A DNA stretch of 64,000 bases. It comes from Parasutterella muris. Its GTDB lineage: Bacteria > Pseudomonadota > Gammaproteobacteria > Burkholderiales > Burkholderiaceae_F. How positions within the stretch are numbered: the first letter of the stretch is position 1; each line of letters starts with the position of its first letter. The notes beneath the pieces were generated by a model. That model worked only from the letters and a program-made list of their open reading frames with translations, had not been told where the DNA came from and ran no database searches. This document shows, piece after piece, positions 52,378-61,415 of the stretch. Position numbers and translations under genes: made by a program. Location: the NCBI RefSeq assembly GCF_943193095.1, contig NZ_CALPCV010000009.1, positions 18,783 through 82,782 of the forward strand, in the 5' to 3' direction.

Positions 52378-52888
52378 CCGCTAAGAAAAAAGCTTTTCCT
52401 GAAGGGTTCAGCTGTAAATATGCGAAAAAGACCACAATTATTTAAACGAAATCCTTAAAATTTATCGGCAGCCGCTCTGAATATCAACAATCAAAAAACT
52501 CTAATCGGGATACTGAAACGGCATATCGAAAAACTCTTCTGGCACATCCCGATATTTATATTTAAATTTCGTACAAATCACCATTGATTTTTGCATCAGA
52601 ACACGAATCGAAAGCGGGATAAATATTTGCGCATGCAGGCTTTATTCTAGAAAGTTCCTCCCGTTTAATAGTGATCCGCGTTCACTTCTCATATCCAAGA
52701 AAAGTACTCGAGCACAGAAAATTTTTATAGTAGAAGCTATATGTGCTATGAATAAAAAGGCACTGAGGACAAGAGGCTGATCGATAAAAAACTAAAAATG
52801 AGCACTTCCTATTTAAAAAGTTTTCACCCATTATATTTTTGTTTTATGATCTTGTTCTCTTCATCAACGAAAACGAAAGGAAAACGAG
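52378..52888. other. Intergenic region upstream of the HU gene
   Basis: About 510 AT-rich bases without a gene. An 8-bp dyad ATCGGGAT / ATCCCGAT (52504-52511 and 52546-52553) could form a long-looped stem. The last 100 bases should hold the HU promoter, but no clear box was chosen. Confidence 0.3.
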
Positions 52889-53164
52889 ATGAATAAATCT
52901 GAACTGATCGATGCCGTTGCCAACACAACCGGCAAAACAAAAGCCGACGTTAAAGCTGTCATTGACGCTGTCATGGAACAAGTGATCAACACTGTCAAAG
53001 AAGGCGATGAAATCACACTTATCGGCTTTGGCACATTCAAATCTTCTGTTCGCAAAGCCCATGAAGGCCGCAATCCTTCTACCGGCGAAACAATTCAGAT
53101 CCCTGCCGCGACACTTAAGTTTGTTCCCGGCAAGCAGTTCAAAGATGCCGTAAACGCTAAGTAA
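52889..53164 (+). CDS. hup: DNA-binding protein HU
   Basis: A 91-residue nucleoid protein: N-terminal helices MNKSELIDAVANTTGKTK, central GFGTFKSSVR, DNA-bending arm GRNPSTGETIQIPA with the intercalating Pro, and the C-terminal end LKFVPGKQFKDAVN. This composition is HU rather than IHF. AAAGGA lies upstream; two terminators follow. Confidence 0.96.
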   Translation: MNKSELIDAVANTTGKTKADVKAVIDAVMEQVINTVKEGDEITLIGFGTFKSSVRKAHEGRNPSTGETIQIPAATLKFVPGKQFKDAVNAK

Positions 53165-53210
53165 TTCGTTTTCGACTTCAATTTAACCCGCTCAATTGAG
53201 GGTTAAATAA

Positions 53211-53247
53211 AAAACGCGTTTTGAAAAATCAATACGCGTTTTTTATT
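53211..53247 (+). terminator. Intrinsic terminator after the HU gene
   Basis: AAAACGCGT (53211-53219) pairs with ACGCGTTTT (53234-53242), followed by TTATTTG. A weaker stem TTTAACCC / GGGTTAAA sits just before it. Confidence 0.75.
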
Positions 53248-53255
53248 TGTTTTCA

Positions 53256-53280
53256 CGAAGCCCTTCTATCAAGGGCTTCG
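53256..53280 (-). terminator. Hairpin at the end of the fumarate reductase-like gene
   Basis: CGAAGCCCTT / AAGGGCTTCG, a perfect 10-bp stem with a five-base loop, 17 bp beyond the stop of the minus-strand flavoprotein gene. The T-run is poor, but the stem is strong and the next hairpin adds to termination from both sides. Confidence 0.65.
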
Positions 53281-53297
53281 CTTATTTGTCGTGCAGA

Positions 53298-54758
53298 TTA
53301 CTTGCCGGCAACAGCAGCTTTTTCTGCGTCTTCCGGTTTCTGTCCGCGCGGAACGATCACGCCTGTCGGCTGTTCAGCAGCGTTGCGTCCGGCGATACGG
53401 CCGAATGTAACGATGTCGGCCATAGCGTTGCCGCCGAGGCGGTTGGCACCGTGAACACCGCCTGTGACTTCACCGGCAGCGAAGAGACCCGGGATAACGT
53501 GACCCTTCTTATCGAGAACCTGAGCTTCAGTGTTGATTCTCAGACCGCCCATTGTGTGGTGGACAGCCGGAGTCACCTGAACAGCGAACCAGGGGCCTTC
53601 TGTCAGAGGACGCGGCATGTCGGCGCGGCCGAATTCAGCGTCTTTCTTGTCAGCCTGGAACTTAGCATACTGTCCCATTGTGGCCTTCAGGTTGGCAGCG
53701 TTGATCTTGAGCTTGTCGGCGAGTTCGTCAAGTGTGGCGCCTTCTGTAACGAGGCCCTTCTTGATGTATGTTTCGATCGCTTTCAGGCTCTTGCGAGTGG
53801 CTGTATCGAAAACGAGGTAGCCGACTTTGCCGGGCTGTTTGAGCTCAGCAGCGGAAACAACGTCACGAGTCTGCAGTTCGTTGATGAAGCGCTTGCCGTC
53901 CTGGTTGACAAGGATAGCGCCGTTACCGCGAACCGCTTCAGTGATCATTTCGCCGTTGTTGGGAACTACGGTCGGATGAGTCTGAATCTGAGTCATGTCG
54001 ACTGTATCGGCACCGGCTTTTTCACCGAGGATGATACCGTCACCGGTAGCGCCCGGCTGGTTGGTTGTACCAAAGCCATTGAGCTTGGGATTGATCTTTG
54101 TCAGCAGTTCCTGATTAGCGCCGAAACCGCCGGAAGCAAGAACAACAGCCTTAGCGTTAATGGTCTTGACACCATTCTTGTCCTTGTACTGAACTCCGAC
54201 AACCTGGCCGTTCCTAACGATCAGCTTCTCAGCCTTAGCGTTGGTTCTGACGTCAATGCCTTTGTCCTTAGCGGCAGTAGCAAGAGTCTTAACAACGTTG
54301 GCTCCGACGAAGCCGCCGCCCGCAGGACGGTGAGAACGCTTGTTAGTGGCACCGGCCATCATACCGACATCAGTCAGGTCTCCGCCGGGCAGAGAGTTGA
54401 TGAAGTCAACAGAGTATCTGGCGTTGTCGGTAAGAACATGAACGAGGTCAGGATTGTTCAGGTACTTGCCACCCTTCATCGTGTCATTGAAATGGGTTTC
54501 GATGGTGTCTTTGATACCGGCCTTTTCCTGCGGTTTGGTTTCAGCAGCGTTCAGACCGCCGGCTGCGCGGTTTGTATTGCCGCCGACAAAGGCCATTTTT
54601 TCAAGAACGATGACCTTTTTACCCAGATCATGAGCGGTCACTGCGGCGGAGAGACCGGCACCGCCGGCACCGATAACGACCACATCAGCGTGATCTGCGG
54701 CAGCTGCAGGAACAGCAAAAGCGGCAGAAACCACGGAAGCCAGAAGGATTTTTTTCAT
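53298..54758 (-). CDS. Periplasmic fumarate reductase-like flavoprotein
   Basis: A 486-residue FAD protein with a Sec signal peptide (MKKILLASVVSAAFAVPAAA). FAD site VVVIGAGGAGLSAA. It keeps the full set of residues known from Shewanella fumarate reductase: the His in QIQTHPT, Arg in EAVRGNGAI, His in HHTMGG and Arg in HGANRLGGN. Of the four flavoproteins in the window this is the one most likely to reduce fumarate itself or a close analogue such as methacrylate. It has no cytochrome domain and no regulator nearby. Strong codon bias suggests high expression. The long open frame on the opposite strand is a shadow of this bias. Confidence 0.92.
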   Translation of the reverse strand: MKKILLASVVSAAFAVPAAAADHADVVVIGAGGAGLSAAVTAHDLGKKVIVLEKMAFVGGNTNRAAGGLNAAETKPQEKAGIKDTIETHFNDTMKGGKYLNNPDLVHVLTDNARYSVDFINSLPGGDLTDVGMMAGATNKRSHRPAGGGFVGANVVKTLATAAKDKGIDVRTNAKAEKLIVRNGQVVGVQYKDKNGVKTINAKAVVLASGGFGANQELLTKINPKLNGFGTTNQPGATGDGIILGEKAGADTVDMTQIQTHPTVVPNNGEMITEAVRGNGAILVNQDGKRFINELQTRDVVSAAELKQPGKVGYLVFDTATRKSLKAIETYIKKGLVTEGATLDELADKLKINAANLKATMGQYAKFQADKKDAEFGRADMPRPLTEGPWFAVQVTPAVHHTMGGLRINTEAQVLDKKGHVIPGLFAAGEVTGGVHGANRLGGNAMADIVTFGRIAGRNAAEQPTGVIVPRGQKPEDAEKAAVAGK

Positions 54759-54797
54759 TTAGATTCACCTCGTTAATGATGTTTTTAGAAAAACAGG

Positions 54798-54811
54798 CTG
54801 ATTTTACTCAA
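54798..54811 (-). promoter_or_regulatory. Possible FNR box upstream of the fumarate reductase-like gene
   Basis: On the minus strand TTGAG-TAAA-ATCAG resembles TTGAT-N4-ATCAA with one mismatch per half. It lies about 40 bp before the start codon. Position too close to the start for a classical activator unless the leader is very short. Confidence 0.25.
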
Positions 54812-55121
54812 AATAACAGTCTGTTACTAGTATTAGCCAGGATCAGCTAACAAATATTATTCATAGATTGACTATTTTTTAGTAATATTTCTCATGCAAA
54901 AGAAAATTAATTTCAAATTATCCCTCCAAATCAAAATGTTATGACTAACAAGCAACTTGTTGGAATTTTGAGATATAGGTATAAATCCCTAGAATTATTT
55001 CATGATCCTTCTGCATCACGAGTTCTTATAAACATTAACCTTCCGCATTGCCGGGGTGTTCCGGATGACAGTGCTTTATCGGGCCTATACTACGGACATC
55101 ACACTCCTAGGACACTTATCT

Positions 55122-56297
55122 ATGCGTAAACGTTTAAAGATCGATTCTGAACTGGTGCACCTTGGCAGAGACCTTGATAAGAGTTCAGGTTATGTGAACA
55201 TTCCGCCATATGAAGGCTCAACAATCCTGCATCATGACATCGCGGATATGAAGAACCGAGTCCGTCTTCAGATGAACGGAGAACCGAGCTTCACATACGG
55301 CACAGAAGGCGGCCCGGCTCATCAGGCGTTTTATGAAGCAATGAATCAGCTCGAGGGCGGAGCCGGAACTTGGGCCTACGGCACCGGATTAGCGGGCTGC
55401 GTTACTCCGTTCTTTGCCTTCGTCCAGGCCGGCGACCACGTTCTCGTTACCGATTCGGTCTACGGCCCGACCCGAGATTTTTGTGAAACTCTTCTCAAGC
55501 GCCTCGGCGTCGAAGTGGAGTTCTATGACCCGCTGATCAGCTCGGGAATTGAAAGGCTCATCCGGCAGAACACTCGGCTCATTTACATGGAGAGCCCGGG
55601 CAGTCACACGTTGGAAATGCAGGACGTTCCTGCCATTATTGCCGCCGCGAAGAGAAAAGATGTCATCACAATGATTGACAATACGTACGCCACACCGCTG
55701 AACTTCAACCCGCTCAGGCTCGGCGCGGACGTTGTCATTCATGCGGCCACTAAATATATTTGCGGTCACTCCGACGTTCTGATGTCAACCGTCACCTGCA
55801 GTGAGAGAACCTGGCCGGAAGTTAAACGTGTGAGCAAAATGCTTGGACAGTACGCGTCCGCTCAAAGCTGCTATCTCGGATTACGCGGCCTGCGCACATT
55901 GAAAGTTCGAATGGATGCGATCGGCGCGCATACGCAGGCTGTCGTCGACTGGCTCAGCCAAAGAAAAGAAGTGGAAAGCATTCTTTGGCCCGCCTATCCG
56001 AAAGATCCGGGATACGCGATCTATAAGCGCGACTTCTCCGGTCCTATCGGACTCTTTTGCTTTACGTTCAAACCCAATTTCACCGATGAGCAAATCGACA
56101 AGTTTCTCGATTCACTGACATTATTCGGTCTCGGCTATTCCTGGGGCGGTTTTGAAAGTCTGATCCTTCGATGCTACGGCAAACGCACTGTAAGAAACCG
56201 CACGGATCTGGATCGAATGGTTCGTGTTTATATCGGCCTGGAGGATCCCTCAGATCTGATCGCAGATTTGGAACATGCATTCAGCGCAATTCAGTAG
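55122..56297 (+). CDS. metC: Cystathionine beta-lyase
   Basis: PLP enzyme that cleaves cystathionine to homocysteine, pyruvate and ammonia in methionine synthesis. The start at 55122 gives 391 residues and the normal N-terminus; the frame extends to 55056 without supporting signals. The PLP lysine is Lys211 in AATKYICGHSD, and SYGxE-like YTYGTEGGPAH region and DNTYATP with the PLP Asp are present. The GYSWGGFESL motif near the C-terminus is characteristic of MetC. Its 3' end overlaps the convergent LysR pseudogene by 17 bp. Confidence 0.93.
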   Translation: MRKRLKIDSELVHLGRDLDKSSGYVNIPPYEGSTILHHDIADMKNRVRLQMNGEPSFTYGTEGGPAHQAFYEAMNQLEGGAGTWAYGTGLAGCVTPFFAFVQAGDHVLVTDSVYGPTRDFCETLLKRLGVEVEFYDPLISSGIERLIRQNTRLIYMESPGSHTLEMQDVPAIIAAAKRKDVITMIDNTYATPLNFNPLRLGADVVIHAATKYICGHSDVLMSTVTCSERTWPEVKRVSKMLGQYASAQSCYLGLRGLRTLKVRMDAIGAHTQAVVDWLSQRKEVESILWPAYPKDPGYAIYKRDFSGPIGLFCFTFKPNFTDEQIDKFLDSLTLFGLGYSWGGFESLILRCYGKRTVRNRTDLDRMVRVYIGLEDPSDLIADLEHAFSAIQ

Positions 56298-57224
56298 CTG
56301 CAGAATGTAAGGCAAAAAACTGAGAAATTTCATTCAGCACAACGTCTCGGATGGGAGAAAGCACCAACGGATTCCACGCCATTGAAAGCGGCAGAGTCGC
56401 AGGAGCGTTTTTCAGAGTATGCGCGCTGACATTCGGCGGCATCCACGGATAAAAAGATTCCGGAAGGAATGCGATGCCCTGCCCGCAGCTCACAAATGCC
56501 ATTTGCCGCGGAGAGGAATCCACTTCGTGCACAATGCGCGGCGTAAATCCGCCCAGCGACTCACAGAAATGAACCAGCCCGTCAAACAGCCGAGGCGCGA
56601 TTGAGCGGCGGGAGAAGACAAAACTTTCGCCGCTCAGATCCTTGGCTTCAATTTCCCGGTACCGCGCAAGCGATGCTCTTTTCCGAGTACAACAATCGGT
56701 TTTTCCATCCGCAGGACCCGCATCTTTAACCTTCGGTCGCTAAGCGAATCAAAAAAAGAAATGCCAATACTGATCGAACCTTCTGTCAGCTCAGTTTCCG
56801 TCTGAAACGAATCGATCTCCTTCACAAAAAGGGATATTTTCGGATAGTTGGCTGCCAGCTGACGCTTTAATTTTGGGATAAAGAAAATCATGGCTTCAGC
56901 GTTGGCGCCGATGGTCAACACACCGCTTGCGGCTTTTGTCATCTGATTCACGGAGTAGCTTAGAGCCTCCGCCTGGCGCAGAAACTGTTCAACCAGAGGC
57001 ACCAATACAGCACCCTCCGGCGTGACCCGTACACCTCGAGGCGTGCGCTCAAGCAGCTGTACCTGAAGCCGGTCTTCCAATTCATCGAGCTGAGCGAGCA
57101 AAGGCGGCACCGACATATTCGAACGCTTCGCCGCTTTACGGATACTCTTTTCCTGAGTCACGACCGCAAACAGCATCAGCTGACGCATCGTCCTGTAATC
57201 AAAGCGTGTCTGCATAAAATTCAA
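56281..57224 (-). pseudogene. LysR-family regulator, frameshifted
   Basis: The N-terminal 190 codons are a normal LysR protein (HTH with KSIRKAAKRSNMSVPPLLAQ, then effector domain). At about 56665-56675, after LGKEHRL, the frame runs into a TGA at once, while another frame continues as ARYREIEAKDLSGESFVFSR and then HEVDSSPRQMAFVSCGQGIAFLPE to the stop at 56281. Restoring one base in this region gives about 314 residues, the family norm. It is divergent from the LysE-type exporter, its likely former target. A sequencing error cannot be excluded. Confidence 0.85.
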
Positions 57225-57314
57225 AAATTCTGTGTTAAATATTTAGTATCACTCTTGAGTTTTAATAAATCATTTCTTTTTACACTTTTCAAATAATAAA
57301 TTAAAGGAAAAGAA

Positions 57315-57956
57315 ATGGATTCAACAAACCTGATGCTTTATTTTCTGGTTGTTTTAGTCACCTGCATCACTCCCGGAGCAGGCGTTCTCTATACCCTTCA
57401 GAACGCTGTAATGTACGGAAAAAGCAGAGCATTCTGCTCTCCCACGGGTGTCGCCTTGGGCAACTTGATCATGAGCATTATCGCGGCGACCGGTTTAGGC
57501 GCGGTAATTACCAGTTCTCCCAAGCTCTTTGCCGGACTGCAGATCGCGGGCTGCCTTCTCATGATCTATTTTGGTTATAAAAGCTGGGTTGCACCGCCCC
57601 ACAGTCTCTCTCAACGGATTGAAAGCTTTAAAGACCCCAGTCCCTCCAAAGCACGCTTTAAGATTTTCTCGAGCGCAGCGCTGCTGCAGCTCACGAACCC
57701 GATGCTGATTATTTTCCTGCTGTCTCTGATGCCGCAGTTTGTCAGTCATACGAGCTCCTATGCCTTGCAGCTGACGGTACTGATCAGCATCTTTGTTGTT
57801 ACCTGCTGGCTGGTTCATATTATTTACAGCTACAGCGCGGCGTATGCGGCTGGCCGCTGGATGAATGAAAAGTTTTCCAAAATCGTAAATAGAACTGGAG
57901 CCGTACTTTTCTGGCTGATTTCCGCCTCAGTGCTGGTAAAGCTTTACGCTGTCTAG
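57315..57956 (+). CDS. LysE/RhtB-family amino acid exporter
   Basis: Inner-membrane protein of 213 residues with six predicted membrane segments. Family features are the N-terminal TCITPGAGVLYTLQNAVMYGKSRA and the QLTNPMLIIFLLSLMPQF segment. It exports amino acids or homoserine-like compounds. AAAGGA precedes the ATG. It is divergent from the frameshifted LysR gene, which suggests that its control has been lost or changed. Confidence 0.92.
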   Translation: MDSTNLMLYFLVVLVTCITPGAGVLYTLQNAVMYGKSRAFCSPTGVALGNLIMSIIAATGLGAVITSSPKLFAGLQIAGCLLMIYFGYKSWVAPPHSLSQRIESFKDPSPSKARFKIFSSAALLQLTNPMLIIFLLSLMPQFVSHTSSYALQLTVLISIFVVTCWLVHIIYSYSAAYAAGRWMNEKFSKIVNRTGAVLFWLISASVLVKLYAV

Positions 57957-58029
57957 CAACAAATAGAAACTCAAAATGAGTGCCGTATCGATATGGTAGT
58001 AGAAATACCTAGTTGTTTGTGCTAGTATT

Positions 58030-58181
58030 TGTCCGTGGCAATTAAATATTGTCACTTCTCCTTGGGATTTGAGGTTGGTGATGGAATCTCCGGGGGATCT
58101 CCGAAGTTCGTTCAGAACGACCGATCCTCCACCATCACATTTAGACTGGCGCTTGAATTTATTTTTCAAGCGCTTTTTTTT
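58030..58181 (+). ncRNA. Candidate structured RNA with terminator
   Basis: Three consecutive stem-loops in a gene-free stretch. The first is GUGGCAAU / AUUGUCAC (58035-58042, 58048-58055). The second is a long hairpin closed by GTGATGG / CCATCAC (58078-58084 and 58132-58138) with an inner GGGGGATC / GATCCTCC stem and a GTTC / GAAC tip. The third is a strong terminator. The form fits a trans-acting RNA or a riboswitch-terminator upstream of the unknown gene at 58266. The GGTGATGG start recalls the fluoride riboswitch, but the rest does not match. Confidence 0.5.
58148..58181 (+). terminator. Intrinsic terminator of the candidate RNA
   Basis: GCGCTTGAA / TTCAAGCGC stem with a T-rich loop followed by eight Ts (58174-58181). 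Confidence 0.9.
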
Positions 58182-58265
58182 GCCTGAAAACAGCAGACTC
58201 AGTTTCCGAATTGAGCCGTATCGGCATGTCTCTCAGCGCCTCTTTAGTATCATTGTTAAAAACCT

Positions 58266-59894
58266 GTGAAATCTAATATACCTGTCAGAGATCAAATGCC
58301 GAGCGCACTTCCCGGTTTGAAGGAACCATTTATTCAAAAACTCGATGAACAACGCATCCGAGTACGCAAGCTGCCGGCAATTCTGATGCCCACATACTTT
58401 GCCTCAGGTTCTTCTCCGTACTCTGCACAGGCGGCAGCGCAGGATACTCAGACGAGTCTTGAGCGCTCGCTCTCAGAAGTCCTCTCTCTTTGTGACAGTG
58501 ATGAAGTCAAGGACCATGAATCGTATTTGACCGTAACTGCTCGAGGCGACCCGGTACTTCTCAATCATAAAAGTGACGGCACGCTCAGCCATATGCATCT
58601 GCGGCTTGCGCACCTGAGAAAAAAGTATGCCGCATCACTCAGCACGCAAGATGCGGAAGACTTTATCCGTGAGATAGTCGGGATCCAGGAAGAGTTTGCG
58701 GCCCTAGATCTGCAGCTGATCCTGAAACGGATCAATGAACAGAGAAAAAGCACCGGTTTTGAGGAACTGACCCGTAAGGATCTGGATACCGTTCTTCCTC
58801 TTGTCCCGTATTTTCAGACGTCTTTTGTTGAACATATCCTCCAAAACTACTCTTCTGAAACCATTAGGAGTTTTTATCGGATGCTCTCGGCCGCATGTCC
58901 TCATCAGCGCAGCTCAGAACGATTAACCGACATTCTGCTCAGACGCTATGACAAATTCTTCTCAAGCCGCATGAGGCAGGCGCTGAGACAGTTTAAGGCT
59001 CTCATCAAATATATCGGCCGGGAATCTCGGCTTGGCAACACAGAAACCGTCTCCGAAGGATTTCAGCTGGCCGCCAAAACCGCATCTTCCTTCTCGCAGT
59101 TCAAAGCCTTTTGTCTTGACGACAGTTTCACGCTCAACCCTCTTGATGAATGCTTTTTTATTTGGCAGCAGGAAAAACACAAGATTCTTCCCTCATTCTT
59201 AAAAGCCTATGCAGGCGAACTGACAGAGATCATCTCCCGTTCCGAGATCGCACGGGAAAACGTCAACCTTGGCGCCGAAACTTCCTTTGAAGAATCGAGC
59301 TTTACTACTCGCGGCGGCTCTGAAATTAAGTTGTCCGAGACAGAACTCTCCTATGACGGGAAAAACTATCTCTTAGCGGAAATAGATTCTCTCTTTTACT
59401 GTGCCTCAAACTTCAAAGCCGATCAAAACGCCCCCTCCTGCAGGTTCAGACATTGGGGATTTCGCATGTCTAACGGAGAGGAAGTCCGCTTTGCTTTCGA
59501 TGAGGAAAGCGAATGGCAGAGCTTCATTTATGTCTTCAGGAACATTGCGATGCTTGCCCGCATAAAAAAGTTTAGCGAGCTTCTTAAGGAAGGCGGTACC
59601 TTAAAATTCATGCAGTGCCGAATTTCTAATTTAGGCGTTGAATTCCCTCAGAAGGAACAGTTCTGGGGGCGGAAGTCTTTTAATTTCTATCCCTGGAAAG
59701 ATATCCTGATCGAATTTTTCTCTCAGGAATGTATCCTTCACGGAGGCCCTCAGAAAGCCTACATCAATCTATGGAACGAACCATACATTACCGACATTGC
59801 TTCGATGCTTCGCGCCCAAAAGACGTCGCATTTTGATCGCCTGTCAGCGCAAAATCCGATTTTTCTGATCAAGAGAGATACCTCATGGAGTTAA
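58266..59894 (+). CDS. Uncharacterised protein of 542 residues (module gene 1)
   Basis: A soluble protein with no signal peptide or membrane segment. The first 280 residues are helical and charged. From about residue 340 the sequence looks like two tandem PH-like or YcxB-like beta domains (EIKLSETELSYDGKNYLLAE; LKFMQCRISNLGVEFPQKE), a guess from the pattern of strands. The GTG at 58266 and the ATG at 58296 are both possible starts; neither has a clear Shine-Dalgarno sequence. It overlaps the next gene by 10 bp. Function unknown. Confidence 0.75.
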   Translation: MKSNIPVRDQMPSALPGLKEPFIQKLDEQRIRVRKLPAILMPTYFASGSSPYSAQAAAQDTQTSLERSLSEVLSLCDSDEVKDHESYLTVTARGDPVLLNHKSDGTLSHMHLRLAHLRKKYAASLSTQDAEDFIREIVGIQEEFAALDLQLILKRINEQRKSTGFEELTRKDLDTVLPLVPYFQTSFVEHILQNYSSETIRSFYRMLSAACPHQRSSERLTDILLRRYDKFFSSRMRQALRQFKALIKYIGRESRLGNTETVSEGFQLAAKTASSFSQFKAFCLDDSFTLNPLDECFFIWQQEKHKILPSFLKAYAGELTEIISRSEIARENVNLGAETSFEESSFTTRGGSEIKLSETELSYDGKNYLLAEIDSLFYCASNFKADQNAPSCRFRHWGFRMSNGEEVRFAFDEESEWQSFIYVFRNIAMLARIKKFSELLKEGGTLKFMQCRISNLGVEFPQKEQFWGRKSFNFYPWKDILIEFFSQECILHGGPQKAYINLWNEPYITDIASMLRAQKTSHFDRLSAQNPIFLIKRDTSWS

Positions 59895-60535
59895 AACCTC
59901 AGAATCGCAGCGGCTTTCAGGAAATAGCCGACATGATCCCCAATCTCTCCTTTCATCAGTCGGAGCTCGAGGTGCGCTCGGAAGAGACCCTGCCTCCTAT
60001 AACCGGGAATGCGCCGGTTATGGGTCTGCCGGTAAGAAGTCAAACGCTGTCCAAAGCATTTATTTGGGATTCATTCGAACTGGAGTATTACGTTCGACCC
60101 ATACAGGAAAAGCCCTTCAAAGAGTCTTTGGATTACCGCAGCGCCCTTTTTGTCTTTTCACGCGACCGCAAGAGCCATCCCGGTGATCCGATTTTAATTT
60201 CTGCGGTATTCGAAGACCCGGAGACGGAGATCCCATGTCTTGTCACTTTCACCGCTGAAGCCACGATATTCAATAAGAGCGTCAAAGGTCTTTTTAAGGA
60301 AGAAGATGCACTTGCCGCGCTTTTTAGTGAAGTGACTAAGGCGCTTAATCCGGAAGGTCTTCCGGAAACTGCCGGCGAAACATACATTCAGCATCCTTTG
60401 TCATTTCATCGCACACCTCAGGGCGCCGAACCAATAAAAAGCAAATCCGGGAAAAAATCCTCTGCGGCCTTTTGGATGGCCGTCCTAATCGGATTATTCA
60501 TTATCCTTGCCACTGCTCTTTCTTTAAACGACTAA
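59885..60535 (+). CDS. Uncharacterised tail-anchored protein (module gene 2)
   Basis: A 216-residue protein with a soluble N-terminal domain (about residues 55-160, beta-rich) and a single C-terminal membrane helix (FWMAVLIGLFIILATALSL) close to the end, so it should be tail-anchored in the inner membrane with its domain in the cytoplasm. Its start lies inside the preceding gene, showing translational coupling and a probable complex. No family recognised. Confidence 0.75.
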   Translation: MELKPQNRSGFQEIADMIPNLSFHQSELEVRSEETLPPITGNAPVMGLPVRSQTLSKAFIWDSFELEYYVRPIQEKPFKESLDYRSALFVFSRDRKSHPGDPILISAVFEDPETEIPCLVTFTAEATIFNKSVKGLFKEEDALAALFSEVTKALNPEGLPETAGETYIQHPLSFHRTPQGAEPIKSKSGKKSSAAFWMAVLIGLFIILATALSLND

Positions 60536-60783
60536 TCGAGTTTTAACAATTTAATAAAAAAAGAATCGCTGGATTAATTGCTCATATTGAGTCAGTGGTA
60601 AATAGACATAATTAGTGGGATTCTGTCGCGCATCCTCCCGATTTTTCTATTCAGACGAATTCGGAGTCGCTCGTCGAAAAGCAAATGCTTATTCCGTAAT
60701 TTTGCTTAATAATTAACGAAATAGGACAACAAAGCAATATTGGTATAGAATCCTCCTTTCGTTTAACCCAAAATTAGAAGATC

Positions 60784-61197
60784 ATGGAAGAACTCCCAAA
60801 ACAAGCTGTTAAAGAACAGCAGAAAGAAGAAACAACAATGGTTCTGTGCAGCCTGCTGAAGGAAGGCGACACATTAACCAAGAGCCATCTTTCTGATGTG
60901 ATTTATGAACAATTCGGGCTGCCTAAAAAATTCTGTAAAGAAATCGTTGAGCTCTTCTTTCAGGAGTCTCTCGAATGCTTAGCTCGAGGCGAGGACTTAA
61001 AGCTTTCAAATTTTGGCGTGTTCTCAATTAAGAAGAAGAACGAGCGTCCGGGCCGCAATCCTAAGTCCGGTGAGGCTGCCGTTATCAAAGCTCGTCAAGT
61101 CGTTTCCTTCCACCCGAGCGGTCAGCTTCGTAATGAAGTCGTAGAAGGCCGTAAACATGACGCCATTCTTCAGTCCTCGATAGAAAAAGTGCTTTAA
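60784..61197 (+). CDS. ihfA: Integration host factor alpha-like protein
   Basis: A 137-residue DNA-bending protein. The core from LTKSHLSDVIYEQFGLPKK, through VELFFQESLECLARGEDLKL and NFGVFSIKKKNERPGRNPK to VVSFHPSGQLRNEV, matches IHF-alpha rather than HU. It has an N-terminal extension of about 30 residues and a C-terminal extension of about 20 beyond the family length. The IHF-alpha gene usually follows pheT in proteobacteria; here it is alone, so this may be an extra copy. Terminator follows. Confidence 0.85.
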   Translation: MEELPKQAVKEQQKEETTMVLCSLLKEGDTLTKSHLSDVIYEQFGLPKKFCKEIVELFFQESLECLARGEDLKLSNFGVFSIKKKNERPGRNPKSGEAAVIKARQVVSFHPSGQLRNEVVEGRKHDAILQSSIEKVL

Positions 61198-61216
61198 TCT
61201 TTATTTTTAAAGTCTC

Positions 61217-61244
61217 AAGACCGACATCGTTCGGTCTTTTTTTT
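61217..61244 (+). terminator. Intrinsic terminator after the IHF-like gene
   Basis: AAGACCGA / TCGGTCTT stem with a six-base loop followed by a run of Ts. Confidence 0.9.
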
Positions 61245-61270
61245 GTCTTTAAGTTTTAACTCATCTAAAT

Positions 61271-61287
61271 AAATCTCATTCTCATTT
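61271..61287 (+). promoter_or_regulatory. Fur-box-like sequence 1
   Basis: AAATCTCATTCTCATTT; read on the other strand it gives AAATGAGAATGAGATTT, tandem NATNAT-type hexamers as in many beta- and gammaproteobacterial Fur boxes. It lies about 130 bp before the substrate-binding protein gene. Confidence 0.4.
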
Positions 61288-61347
61288 TGCTGGAGTAATC
61301 CCTTACTCGTATCAATCGATCAAAAAACAGCTTTCGTTATTCGTAAA

Positions 61348-61362
61348 TGATAATAATTATAA
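61348..61362 (+). promoter_or_regulatory. Fur-box-like sequence 2
   Basis: TGATAATAATTATAA matches the 7-1-7 Fur dyad TGATAAT-N-ATTATCA with a single mismatch. It is 54 bp before the ATG at 61416, overlapping where a promoter should be, as expected for repression by Fur with iron. Confidence 0.45.
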
Positions 61363-61415
61363 TTTTCAATATTGTTTATTCTCGATCTACATATCAGTTA
61401 GTTCAAGGAATTCAT

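Noticed and set aside
53247..54776. 509-codon open frame on the plus strand opposite the fumarate reductase-like gene
   Set aside because: It mirrors the strongly biased codons of the minus-strand gene, has no Shine-Dalgarno sequence and no known domain; the minus-strand protein is fully recognisable.
58071..58140. Fluoride riboswitch
   Set aside because: Only the opening GGTGATGG matches; the conserved later parts of that motif are missing and the gene downstream is not a fluoride exporter.
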